DNA from: Paramarasmius palmivorus
Taxonomy: Eukaryota > Basidiomycota > Agaricomycetes > Agaricales > Marasmiaceae
Reading direction: 5' to 3'
Assembly: GCA_037176845.1 (NCBI GenBank)
Contig: JAYKXP010000006.1
Location: 310,001 to 374,000 of the forward strand
DNA: 64,000 bases
Shown here: positions 49,014 to 60,269 of the stretch, one piece after another
Numbering within the stretch: position 1 is the stretch's first letter
Layout of the letters: every line of letters begins with the position of its first letter
The notes under the pieces: model-generated
Told to the model about the DNA's origin: nothing
The model's database searches: none
The model's input: the letters and a program-made list of their open reading frames with translations, nothing else
Position numbers and translations under genes: made by a program

Positions 49014-52000
49014 ATGATGGATGTGGATGCGGGGCTGGCACCTACGCCAGCGATGTTGTTGGAGAGAATGACCGGTATGGGTTCTTCGGGGGTCATTGAA
49101 GTACAGACCCCGGTGGGATTCGGGCAAGGAACGACATCCCTGGCTGCTGTGACTCATATGGTGAACGTTGGAAAGCGTCCACCAAGAAAGAAAAGAAGAC
49201 TTGATCCCAAGATGATCGAATCGTTAGCCAAGCTTGGGTCGTCTTCAACGGAGGAGTCTCTTCCAGTGGGAGGCTCCTCGATCAACGAACAACTCGCACC
49301 CACAGATCAGGGAAATCCACAGGCGGATACAGAGGCACCGCTAGCGAAAGACCCCGATACGGCAAGCACAGATACGGTATGCTAAGGTTCCATTTTCTTC
49401 CTCCTAAGTAATCATATTGACCCAGGTATCGCAGGGATGGAAAACTTTCTCTGAATATCAAGCTGTAAGAAACTCCGATAACGTGTCGCATATTTTCTCT
49501 GACCCAGGACGAATGTAGACCAAAGATGCACGTCGTCCGAGCCAACCAATCGTACCTTCTCAATCGCGGAAACCATTTCCTCACCACGCGCCACAGGTTT
49601 CCCAGGACGCTCATCTAGGTCAATACGAAACGCAGCCGAACACATTTTTTCACGAGCCTGTTGTTTATCACCCGCCCCATTCACTCTTCCCTATTCGCAT
49701 CTGTAGCGTATACGGTTGTGGTGTCATTCTAACTAAAAAGGATGGCGACGGTCCAGTGTGTGGAAGGCACCAAATAGGTATCGAGATGATTCGCAGGGGC
49801 AATCCATATCCTGTATTGCCAGGTCCTCCACCCCAACCACCAACACTCCCACCGCAAGTTTCGACTCCTTACCAGCCAGGTTCAGGTCTTCATCATCATA
49901 TACGAGTTCCTCCACCGCCTATACCACCGCCTCCCCAACTTGTAGAGGACAGGGGAATTCCATCCTCTATTGCATATGGCCGTGCGCTTCGTCGTACTGC
50001 GGAGACGCAGCAACAAAAATCATCCACTCCAAGGAGTTCGGTCTCTAATAATGCAAATGAGACCAGCACTCAGAGGGGCAAGCTTCTCGGCTGGACGCCA
50101 ACAGGGCCAGAACAAAGCGAGCCTCTGCGAGAGGTGGTTCCGAACCCTGGTGTGGATCTATTGGGAGCCGTTGGTAAAGCTGTTTCTGTACGTTTTGTAT
50201 TCTATGCTATATCTCCCGTACTCAAGCTGCCATTAGGACACTGTATTGAGTTTGCATAAAGAAGGCCTTGTTCGAACCCTCGCGTATCCTCCAACCCAAG
50301 CAGATATTGATTCTCTTCGGAAAGAGGCGATTATCGCAAAAGAATCGCTTAATACTACTCCAAACTACCCACCGGTACCTTACCCACCTAAACCACAATC
50401 ACCACCTCGACCTCGTCTGTCTCAGGCTGTACCTAATGGTAGAGGTACCGAGAAGCCGCCGGAAATAGTCGACCTCACAGCTGGCGAGGAAGACGAACCC
50501 ACTAGTTTCCTCTCAGGAACCCATGCTCAGGTTCCTATCCCCTCGACTTCTCCATGCAACCCTTATTTTACGACTCATCTGCCACATCTTGGCAACAATA
50601 ATTCATCTGCTCGAAAACAAAGCGGACAAAATGATCACATCGACCCCCAGCCAAACTCTGCTGGTGCTCAATTTTCATTCCCTGAACAAACGGCAACAAA
50701 CCGTCCCACTGTCCCGCGGATCCGAACTTGTACCACCCCCGGCTGTACAGGTCTCATCAAACCCGACAGTACTGCGAAACGCTGCCATAGTTGTATAATA
50801 GCAAGCTGGAAATCTCGCAAGAATACTTTCACTAGTGTAGTCGGTCAACAAGGCACGAGTCAAAGTACAAGTGTCGTACAAGAGAAGGAACCTCCCCAAA
50901 CTTCTGCCAAGGAGAATCGCGATGAACCCCAACATGATACTACCGTTTCTCAGGCGAAGAAACGCAAAAGTGTTACATGGGCCGATGGTTGGACTGCTGT
51001 CGATGGTACTCTAGGTGACATTGAAATGGTCGCAGTCGGAGAGCACGAGGATGAGGTAGCAGAAAGCCACGAAAGTATCTCTGGATGGGACAGCGATTTG
51101 ACGGAGCTGGAAACCTCTGAATCGAGCAATTCAGAGTGCGACCAAAGTGACGATTCGGAGACATCGAGTGACTCAGACACGCCTCTGGCATCGAAACCAG
51201 TCAGAACCGGGTTCAAGATACGCATACCAGCAAGACCCAGACCGTTAATCCCTTTGAGTGGCCCTACGCTGGATGCGCAGCAGTCGCTTACTCCCTCGTC
51301 ACTCCCTCGCATTCGACTTAAGTTTACTGGTTCAAAGTCACCTGCTTCTTCCCCTACGCCTGTGTCATCCCCAGTACCCATACATCCCTCCGAGAAGGAC
51401 ACCCAATCATCAGACGATCCTTCTCGTCCTCGTTGCGTTATTAAAACCTGCAACACCCCACTACCGACTGGATATACATGGAAATGTTGTCCAGGATGTC
51501 GGGCTCACCATAGGGAGTATCAACGAAAACGTCTTGGATGTCAAGAGCGCTATACAGATAATCAATACGATCGCCAAAAAGCTTCGGGGAGCTCGCAACC
51601 AGTGACTATCACTAGTACACCTATACAACAGCGAAGTGAAGGATCTCCCGCAGCAATGATTCGAACTGTTAGGCTTCCACTTAGCGTCTGCAAGGTTCGC
51701 GGACCCGACGTTGTCCTGGAGGATCCCGAAAACCTTCTTGTCCCGCAGGCGAGGTTATGTACCATACGTACCTGCAAACACATTCTGCCAGCGGCAGACG
51801 AATACAAGTGGAAGATGTGTCATCCTTGTAGAGAGAGGTCAACACGCTCCAGAAAACTAAGAAGACTCAGAACAACCGAGGCTTCCAACACGGAAGAGAG
51901 CATCCGTGTTCCAGACGAGGTGAGTCAACAACCGTCATTTCTAGCTACGAGGCACTTTCGTTGATAAACAATTAGACACCTCCCGAACCTACCCCTAAAT

Positions 52001-52926
52001 ATCCAGGTCGCTTCGCGCGATGTATATATGCCGATTGTGGGATAAGATTAGACCCTCATCGATGCAATGAAGAATGTGGTCAATGTCGATGGAGGCAGTT
52101 ACCTACTGAGACGAGGAAGCTTGCACGCCTGCCACTACATGATCATGTATTTGTGATTCTGGGGGATAGCTCGAAGAGGGCAAGTGGAGCAGAAGCATCC
52201 GATGGGGCACATCAATCCTCTGCGTCTGCCTCTCCGCCTCCTCACGACAAGGTATGTCAGATGATAGATACTTTCCCTCATTACTGAACTCGTGTGTCTG
52301 CACAGGCAAAGCCTCGAATAACCACATCCAAGTCTTTGCCACTCGAACAAGTATGTCCTCTAAAACCACCGTTGGGATACACATTCAACTGTTCAAGTCA
52401 CAGCCTCGCCCGTCAACTCCTTACCCGGAATACCCTTCGCTCTCTCGCCTTCTTACAAACTTTCAAACTCTTCTTTCTCAGTTTCTGCAAGTTCAATCGT
52501 ATTACACGGTTTTCAGAGGCTCTGGCAGGCCGGCAAAGTTCTGTTTTGATGGCGAGTATTCTGCCGTCGCAGCTGATTTGAACGTCATGGCTCGGGAGCA
52601 AGAAGTGACGATGACAGTGACTAATGTTATGCACGAAATTGAAAGGGTGGGACATCTCAAGTTTGAGTATGTGCCTTTTTTCTCGACATTTGTATCTCTG
52701 ATCTCCCTTCAGCCCACAGAGCCGTATATCCTCGTTCGCCTTCGGCGGGATCATCACCCGATTTAGCTGCCGCCACCAGGTCATACTAGCAATTCCACCA
52801 GACACACAGTCGTTGCCTACGCCAAAAGACATGCTAGGAGAGCTGGAAGTCGTGGTTTTGCCCGATGACTCGCATCGATTTATACCTGGACAGAGGACCG
52901 TTGTGCGTTTTAGATTAATTGGATGA
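49014..52926 (+). CDS. Large protein with five C-x4-C-x(12-14)-C-x2-[CH] motifs, unknown function
   Basis: I do not recognise this family. The model joins several exons (junctions near 49379, 49470-49515, 51920-51975, 52250-52305 and 52668). The N-terminus has KRPPRKKRRLDPKMIESL, a likely NLS. Five putative zinc motifs share one layout: CSVYGC...CGRH near 49702, CTTPGC...CHSC near 50729, CVIKTC...CPGC near 51434, CTIRTC...CHPC near 51758 and CIYADC...CGQC near 52021. Motifs 2-4 end in basic stretches (KSRK, REYQRKR, SRKLRRLRR). Long Pro/Ser/acidic linkers separate them. The last 250 residues (RLLTNFQTLLSQFLQVQSYY, PAKFCFDGEYSAVAADLN, then GGIITRFSCRHQVILAIPPD) look like a folded domain that ends at the TGA at 52924. 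A nuclear nucleic-acid- or chromatin-binding role is inferred. Confidence 0.7.
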
Positions 52927-53033
52927 GAGCGTGAAGTGGATAATGTAGCATACTTCGTTCAATCTTTTATTTGGTCGTGTACTGCAGTATATAACATTAT
53001 TGAATAATATTGCTTCTCCTCAGGTACTTGCAT

Positions 53034-53767
53034 TAATCCAAGGAGGCCATTCATGCAGTCAGGAGGAATACGAAACCGCTCTGGCTTACCCCTATTGTGC
53101 CATAGTCGCCCACGCACTCCTTGGACCCTTTCGAAGCGTTGGTTAATCCGGACATATTTCACTCGCCCTTTTACTTTGGAGCGAGGATGGCTACCTGCCA
53201 AGGACTCTACAAGTTCTGGAAAGAATGTTGGGGTGCCAATCAAGCTTTGAGACCCTTGACCCACGCCGACCTCACTAAACCATATGTCCATCGGTGGGTT
53301 TCATACCACTATTCCTAGCTTCAATTATCAATAATCTTCCCCGAGCCCTTCTCCGGGCAGAGTACAGTCTACCCTGCGAGTGGCTCCCAATATATACATA
53401 CGGTGGTTCAGTCGCGCAGAATCGAAGATCAGTTAGTCATCCTGGGATTGGTTATATCACTGAGATGGAGAAACATGGTGACGTCGACCCGCTCAACCAG
53501 TTCACGGAAGAGACATGGCTCCTTATCAACAGTGTGACATTGCAACTCGTCCTTTCACAATTATGGGATGATGATTATAGTAATACTGTATTCACAGCAT
53601 CGCCGGATACGAAGCAGATCTGGATAAATGGCTGGCAGTCCAGTCTCGGCGTCATTGATATAACAGCGAACGGCTGGACGGATGGTAAGCTGAGATATGG
53701 GTCCGTGCGACAAGGTTCTTTTACCCCCATCTCATTTATCCCTCCAGGTGTGCCCTGTATGATGTGA
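53034..53767 (+). pseudogene. Unidentified gene fragment at the left of unit A
   Basis: Coding-like stretches on the plus strand: one frame reads LIQGGHSCSQEEYETALAYP and CAIVAHALLGPF. It is then out of frame by one base with [40 protein letters not shown] and THADLTKPYVHR. A possible intron leads to SHPGIGYITEMEKHGDVDPL, ASPDTKQIWINGWQSSLGVI and TDG|VPCMM before a TGA at 53765. The family is not recognised, and the missing start and frame break suggest decay. Unit B keeps only a short remnant (57408-57640) of the same sequence. Confidence 0.4.
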
Positions 53768-54131
53768 ACTGGGCGACTATTTGCGAGCGTCGCCGCGCTG
53801 TTGGCCCTATTCCCCGAATCTTATTTTCACCAGATGGGCTTGACTAGTGGAACTTTGCTTTACGATGAGATCTAGTACCCGTGCATCATGATCCATTCTC
53901 AGAATTATCCCAGCCATTAGATCCCATTCTTTGAGTTTCCTCCATGGCGGTGGGCCGTCGAGTCTGCACAGCGAGTAGGGGCCGCAAGAACGGGGAAAGT
54001 TGCTGTGGCGTCTCACGTCTCAGTCGCGGGTCGGCTCGTCGAGGGTCCAAGAGTTTCAGATATTTTCTTTGTGTCCATGTGTACATATCAGGTAAAAAGA
54101 CTCTTCGATCATCATTGGCACTGCGGTGATA

Positions 54132-56301
54132 TTAGGGACCCCTCCGACTGGCAGGCCACTCTTCCAGTAATATTGTGTCAGGCTCTTGATTGCTTTTGAA
54201 GCCGAGTTTGGCCTTTATTAGTAGCAATGGCCATCCCAGCCGCATCCAAAACGATGTCTTGTCCCCCTCGACTCGGAAATTCTTGCTTTGGACCGTCCCA
54301 ATTATCCAAATCGTGGTGAAAGTTAGAGGGAGAGCTACTGCAATGTAGAGGCCAAAATCGGCCCTTCCATCGTCCGAAATTTGCTTCAGATTCATTCCAA
54401 AGACGCTCGCGATGTAAGAGGCGGGCAAAAACACCATAGTCAAGTATGCAATCTGCTTCATCTATAGACCTCTGGTTATACATTATGCATCGATGACAAT
54501 GGTAGCACTTACAGCTGCACTGTCTCGAACAGCCGCTTCCGAAAGCTCTTGCATCCGTGAACTATCTTTAATATTGACGGTGCTGAAAACCTTTTTGAAA
54601 AGACCGGGTCAATCGCGAGTGAACGGCAAAGAGTATAAAACGCATACACATACCAGATTCATCACGTTCTCTAATCGTTGGCCCTGCATCTGGAGTTGCT
54701 TGTCCAATCTCTGTATCTCAATAAGCAAATGATTACACTCCTTCTCCAATCGCTTCCGACTATCAGTCTGCAGCCCTTCATCCAAACAGTTCATAGAGGG
54801 GTTAGGTGTGGAGATGATGAACTGTACCGAATTCCGCATGTCTTCCAGAAGGGAAGAGTAATGCAGTAGATGCGCTCGTATGAAATGGAGCCCTCGCGTC
54901 ATCTCCATGTCGGTACTCTTCATAATTCTCATTTCCTACCGATGGTGCACAATTTAGCGAGGGGAAGACGTGTGTTACAGTACTCTCACCATTGATATGA
55001 TGTGGTTGTAAAGAATCTCCAATGCTTCGTCCCAAGAATAAATCGCATGCCACAGAAATACCAGGAGGACAAACGTTGGATCTGGGGAGCTTTGAAATAT
55101 GTGTTGCCAGTAGACGCTTTGACCTTCAGATATATCGGATAAGAGGCGAGAATTATTGTAATTGGAAGTTACTCACCAGCGAATCGTATGCGCTCATGCA
55201 AGTAGGCGGCACCAGACTTTGAATCGGGGTCGGTATGGTGGAAGGAAATAATGGTATTGTTGTTCTCGTTTTCGTCTCGAATGAGGTGAATCGAAAGCAA
55301 ATCGAGGACCAAATAGCATCCGCCTCTAGAGCTCAAATAAAGAGGTGCTTGTGTATTCAGAATCTCTGTTCGTGGTGAGTTAGTGGACGACTTCGAGACA
55401 GACATCAAATTTACCGTCAATCTTTGTGGCGTCACTAGAAGCCGGTGATATGACAGATGCAAGTTCATCTCCGATAGATCTCAGAAAGGTCACAACAACA
55501 GTGATATCTAATACTATCATTCAGTAGTTCGAAGAAAAGCTGTAGAACAGGCTTACGATCTCCTTTGTCTCGTCGTACCTCTTCTTGGAACCGTGACGGA
55601 ATCCAGTTGAGCGAAGAGGAAAAGAAGAAGGGTTCAATGTTGAACCTGAAAGTATCAGCTAGACGCTCGACGGCGGTCAGGATAAGAAGACCTACCTAGC
55701 TCCCAGCATCTGTAAAACAGGACCAGACATTTCCTCAACAAATAATGCTCTCACTCGTGACTGGCTTGGACGCTAGATCGATGATTTAATTGGAGCGCAA
55801 CTACAGATGCGAGGTCCAAACTCACTTTGGTCGTGATCAGACGTGTCCAGAGAGCTTCTTGAGAATCAGAGGTCACGCTGAGCATCCCGGCGTCCCTGAA
55901 TATACCGCTTGTATCCACATCGACGTGATGAATGACACAAGGTATTGATTGAAGTTTGCGGATTGCATCGAATAAGCCACTCCGACGCTGCTGGGATTCT
56001 GTCCAGTTCGGAAAGCGTGATTGTGGATATTGCTTCCAACAGCCTCCACAATCCTTGTGATCGCAGAGCTCGGGAATAGGTGGCAATTCAGATCTAAGCT
56101 GTTTGTGGTCTATCTCTGCCAGCAAATTTAGCAAAAAAAAGTCGTAACCTTGGTAGAGGTGACCACACCGTCATGAACATTTACCCAAGGCCAAGGTCCA
56201 CTAGGCCCACTGTGCCTGTGCGAAGGAACTGGTCGAGAGTAGTCATCCCATTTCGAAATCGCTTTTGGTAGTACAAATTTGCGATGGTAGGGAAAGGACA
56301 T
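54132..56301 (-). CDS. CorA-like Mg2+ transporter domain protein, copy A (GMN intact)
   Basis: An Agaricomycete CorA-like protein with about ten short introns. The start is MSFPYHRKFVLPKAISKWDD, then RHSGPSGPWPWVNVHD and, across a 53-nt intron containing a poly-T run, EIDHKQLRSELPPIPELCD. The cytosolic part has HKDCGGCWKQYPQSRFPNWT, RVRALFVEEMSGPVLQMLGA, RFNIEPFFFSSSLNWIPSRF, APLYLSSRGGCYLVLDLLS and HLLHYSSLLEDMRNSVQFII, followed by a coiled coil (EIQRLDKQLQMQGQRLENV). The C-terminus has MKQIAYLTMVFLPASYIASV then FGMNLK. This is membrane helix 1 with the GMN signature at the pore mouth, followed by helix 2 (GLYIAVALPLTFTTIWIIGT). All exons remain open. The tail (about 35 residues) differs from copy B. 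Confidence 0.88.
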
Positions 56302-56618
56302 GGTATGTGAGTAGGGTGAGAAAAGCAAGCGCAGGGACTCCGTAAGAGCTCCCTCATTTTAACACCTCTGTTGAGCGCCTCTTCTGAATGTCACCCCGTG
56401 GAGACCGTGAGCAACGAGCAACAGGAAAAAGTGAAAGACGCGCCACCTCTGCATAGCTTCCTTCCGCTGGCGGGTCACGAGTGTGCGCTCGTACTTTCGA
56501 TAGTAACAGATGGATGCAAAACTCAATTATGGAGCGGGAAACTACTCTGAAAGATCGCCAAGGCAAGGCGGCAACGCTCGGGTGGTGATATTAATAGAGG
56601 TGTTTGGATACATGGAGT

Positions 56619-57166
56619 CTACTTCTTCGGCTTTTTGACACTGGGATTCAAACGTTCGATTAGTATTGGTGTTATGATTAACGAAGCCACACGCACCCAT
56701 ATTTACTACGAGCAGACTGTCTGCCGGGAACACCTCCAAAGTCTAGGGCGCCACGAACGAGATGGTATCTGTCGGGAATATAAATGAATGTAGTCACAGC
56801 AATTTTAATCACAGCTTGCCTTACACCAGGCAAATCTTTCACACGTCCACCTCTCACCAAAACCACACTATGCTCCTGAAGGTTATGGCCTTCACCCTGA
56901 ATATACGCCATGACCGACTCTCCATTTGATAATTTGACTCGCGCAACTTTTCGTTTGGCTGAGTTGAGCCTTTTGGGCGTCCGGATCATGATTTGGGTAT
57001 AGAACCCTTTCTTCTGAGGACATCTCTCCAGAAGGGGCGCAGATGTGAGCGCAGTTCTCCGAAGGGGTTTCTTTCCTCGTTTCATGGCTTGGTTCATGGT
57101 TGCCGAAGCGGATGGTGATGGGTGAAAAACTCGGGATTGGCATAGCAAGCTATCACCCGCAGTCAT
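56619..57166 (-). CDS. Nuclear-encoded mitochondrial ribosomal protein uS12m, copy A (divergent decoding loop)
   Basis: A paralogue of the gene at 60270-60916. It has three exons: a long first exon, an intron of 51 nt (56769-56819, GC donor) before [20 protein letters not shown], and a last intron before VKKPKK and a TAG at 56619. Against copy B, the conserved block reads [20 protein letters not shown] instead of [20 protein letters not shown]. That makes four amino-acid changes (V-F, C-Y, K-R, P-L), while the next 40 residues to KDLPG are unchanged. The start codon used by copy B is lost (ATG to TTC near 57245). The next Met (57166) leaves a shorter presequence, [20 protein letters not shown]. 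The frame stays open upstream to an ATG at 57436, but that extension is acidic and unlike a presequence. Either a decaying or a specialised paralogue. Confidence 0.75.
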
Positions 57167-57407
57167 AGCATATTCTGGTTGACCAATGGCAGTCCTTGCA
57201 AGGCCAGCATAGTATGACGGTGCCTTGAGAAGGGAGAGGAATAAATTTGGTCGTGTTTGGCAAGAGCAGTTTGTTGTGGTCACGCTTGACGCGAGTCCGG
57301 ACTCCGCGACACGAAATCTAAGTGCGCTTTGCCCCTCAGTTATGGCTTTGTCTCTCTGACTCTCGGTCTCCACCCACTCCTGGGATGAGGAAAGCTCTGT
57401 CCCAAGT

Positions 57408-57640
57408 CCTTTCGAAGTGTTGATTGCTCCGGACATATTCCATTCGCCCTTTCAATACGCAAGCTTTGAAACCCTTCAAGTTGACCCACGCCTACCCCAT
57501 TATGCATATACCTATGTCCATCGACGACTATGCCACTACATCAGGCTCCGATTGCCAATCTTCCGCGAGCCCTGCTCTGAGCCAGATACAGACTGCTCTA
57601 CAGGTGACATCACGTTCCATTCTAAGAGTTATCCCACCAT
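57408..57640 (+). pseudogene. Remnant of the unidentified gene in unit B
   Basis: This shares PDIFHSPF and YVHR-coding sequence with unit A but has lost the segment between them (YFGARMATCQGLYKFW in A) and all of the later exon. No start or complete frame remains, so it is a pseudogene fragment. Confidence 0.5.
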
Positions 57641-57867
57641 TAGATCTTTCTTTGAGGTTCCTCAGCGGGCTGTCGAGTCTGCATAGCGAGTAGGGAGCCG
57701 CAGGAACTGGGAGAGAGGCCCCACGTCCCAGTCGCAGGTTGGCTAAGTAGCTCCTTCGTTGAATGTTTAGGAGATTCAAACAAATCCAAGTTGTGCCCAT
57801 GTGTCCATATCGTAAAAAGACTCTTCCATCATCATTGGCAGCACAGTTATATTAATACCTTCTCCGA

Positions 57868-59975
57868 CTAGCAGGCCGCGCTTCCAGTGAATTCAGTGCC
57901 CTCTTCATTGCTTTCGAGGCCGAGTTTGTCTCTTATTAGTAGCAATGGCCATCCCAGCCGCATCCAAAACGATGTCTTCTCCCCCTCGACCCGGAAATTC
58001 TTGCTTTGGACCGTCCCAATTATCCAAATTGTGGCGAAGGTTAGAGGGAGAGCTACAGCGATGTAGATGCCTAAGCCATGCCTTCCATCGCCTGTAACCT
58101 GCTTCAGATCCATTCCAAAGACGCTCGCGATGTAAGAGGCGGGCAAAAACACCATAGTCAGGTATGCGACCTGCTTCATCTAAAGGCCCCTGGTTATACA
58201 CTAGCATTGATAACAAACGTAACACTCACAGCCGTACTGTCTCGAACAGCCGCTTCCGAAAGCTCTTGCATTCGTGAACTATCTTTAATACTGACAGTGC
58301 TGAAAACCTTTTTGAAAAGCCCGGTCAATCGAGCGAGCAAAGGGTATAAAGTGTGTGCGCCTACCAGATTCATCACGTTCTCTAATCGTTGACCCTGCAT
58401 CTGGAGTTGCTTGTCCAATCTCTGTATCTCAATAAGCAAATGATTACACTCCTTCTCCAATCGTTTTCGACTATCAGTCTGCAGCCTTTCATCCAAGCTG
58501 TTCATGGCAGGGTTGGGCGTGGAGATGATAAATTGCACCGAATTCCGCATGTCTTCCAGAAGGGAAGAGTAATGCAGTAGATGTGCTCGTATGAAATGGA
58601 GTGTTCGCGTTATCTGCATGTCGGAATCCCTCATAATTCTCATTTCCTGCCGATGGAGCACACTTCAGAGAGCAGACGACGCGTGTTGCAGTACTCTCAC
58701 CATTGATATGATGTGGTTGTAAAGAATCTCCAATGCTTCGTCCCAAGAATAGATTGCATGCCACAGGAATACCAGAAGGACAAATGTAGGATCTGGGGAG
58801 CTTTGAAATATGTGTTGCCAGTAGACACTCTGACCTTCAGGTATATCGGATAAGAAGCGAGAATTACTGTAACTGAAGGTTACTCACCAGCGAATCGTAT
58901 GCGCTCATGCAGGTAAGCGGCACCAGATTTTGAATCGGGGTCGGTATGATGCAAGGAGATAATAGTATTATTGTTCTCGTTTTCGTCTCGAATGAGGTGA
59001 ATCGACAGCAAATCGAGGACCAAATAGCATCCACGTCCAGAGCTCAAATAGAGAGGTGCTTGTGTATTCAATTCTGTTCGAGTGAGCCAGTGGGCGGCTG
59101 CGAGACAGACATAAAGCTCACCGTCAATATTTATGGCATCACTAGAAGTTAGGGATGCACCGATAGATCTCAGGAAGGTCACAACGATGGTAATATCTAA
59201 CATCATTATTCAACAGTTCAAAAAGAAGCTGTAGAACAAGCTTACGATCCCCTTTGGCTTTTACCGCTTTAGCTTGTACCTCTTGTTGAAACCGCGACGG
59301 GATCCATTTGAGTGAAGAGGAAAAGAAGAAAGGTTCAATGTTGAACCTGAAAGCATCAGCTAAACGCTCGACGGCGGTCAGGATAAGAAGACCTACCTAG
59401 CTCCCAGCATCTGCAAAACAGGACCAGACATTGCCTCGACAAACAATGCTCTCACTCGTGACTGGCTTGGACGCTAGATCGATGATTTAATTGGAGCGCA
59501 GCTACATATGCAAATTCGGAACTCACTTTGGTCATGATCAGACGTGTCCAGAGAGCTTCTTGAGAATTAGAAGTTACGTTTAGCATCCCGGCGTCCCTAA
59601 ATACACCGCTTGTATCCACATCGACGTGATGAATGACACAAGGTATCAACTGAAGTTTACGGATTGCTTCGAGTAAGCCACTCCGATGCTGTTGGGATTC
59701 TGTCCAGTTCGGAAAGCGTGATTGTGGATATTGCTTCCAACAGCCTCCACAATCCTTGTGGTCGCAGGGCGGGGGAATAGGTGGTAAATCAGATTCGAGT
59801 TGTTTATGGTCCACCTCTGACAGCAGATTCAGTAAAAAAAAAGTCATATCCTTGTTAGAAGGGACCACAAACCGTCACGAACGTTGACCCAGGGCCAAGG
59901 TCCACTAGGCCCGCTATGCCTGTGCGAAGGGATTGGTCGAGAGTAGGAGGACCTGCGATGAAGGGGAGTGGACAT
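57868..59975 (-). CDS. CorA-like Mg2+ transporter domain protein, copy B (GMD instead of GMN)
   Basis: Paralogue of the 54132-56301 gene with the same exon layout. The start is MSTPLHRRSSYSRPIPSHRH, then WPWVNVRD and, across a 56-nt intron, EVDHKQLESDLPPIPPPCDH. Later exons give RVRALFVEAMSGPVLQMLGA, SLKWIPSRFQQEVQAKAVKA, HWLTRTELNTQAPLYL-type junction sequence in the intron/exon region, and ISTPNPAMNSLDERLQTDSR. The pore region reads LPASYIASVFGMDLKQVTGD, so the Asn of the GMN signature is Asp. Helix 2 (GIYIAVALPLTFATIWIIGT) and the basic juxtamembrane segment are kept. The exons are open throughout. GMN is the selectivity motif of CorA/Mrs2/Alr proteins, so Mg2+ transport by this copy is doubtful. 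Confidence 0.87.
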
Positions 59976-60269
59976 GGTATGTGAGTAGGATAAGAAAGCA
60001 AGCGCGAGGACTCCGTGAAAGCTCCCTCATTTTAACACCTCTGTTGAGCGCCTCTTCTGAATGCCACCTCGTGGACACCATGAGCGACGAGCAACAGCAA
60101 AACACGCCACAGCTTCCGCTGGCCGTTACAAGTATGCCGTAGATACTATAGTAACAGGGCGGGTGCAAAGACTCAATTATGGAGCGGGAGAACACCCTCA
60201 AAGATTGTAGTGAAAAGGCGCCGACGCTCGGGCGGTGACATTAATAAAAGATATTTGAATACATGGAGT

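Larger units (their letters stand above)
53105..57296. repeat. Tandem duplication unit A (4.2 kb)
   Basis: Direct repeat of 57366-60977. Contents in order are a decayed plus-strand gene, a minus-strand CorA-like gene and a minus-strand uS12m gene. Homology begins near the shared CCTTTCGAAG (53127 and 57408) and ends near GACGCGAGTC (57289). Identity is high by eye in exons and in most introns. Unit A is about 0.5 kb longer because unit B lost the middle of the decayed gene. Confidence 0.85.

Noticed and set aside
56100..56190. Apparent frameshift at a poly-T run near the start of the CorA-like copies (56136-56143 and 59833-59841).
   Set aside because: Both copies show the same frame offset, and the stretch from GAC-G|GT to CAG|AG is a good 53-56 nt intron with branch site and pyrimidine tract; splicing restores NVHD-EIDHKQ and NVRD-EVDHKQ.
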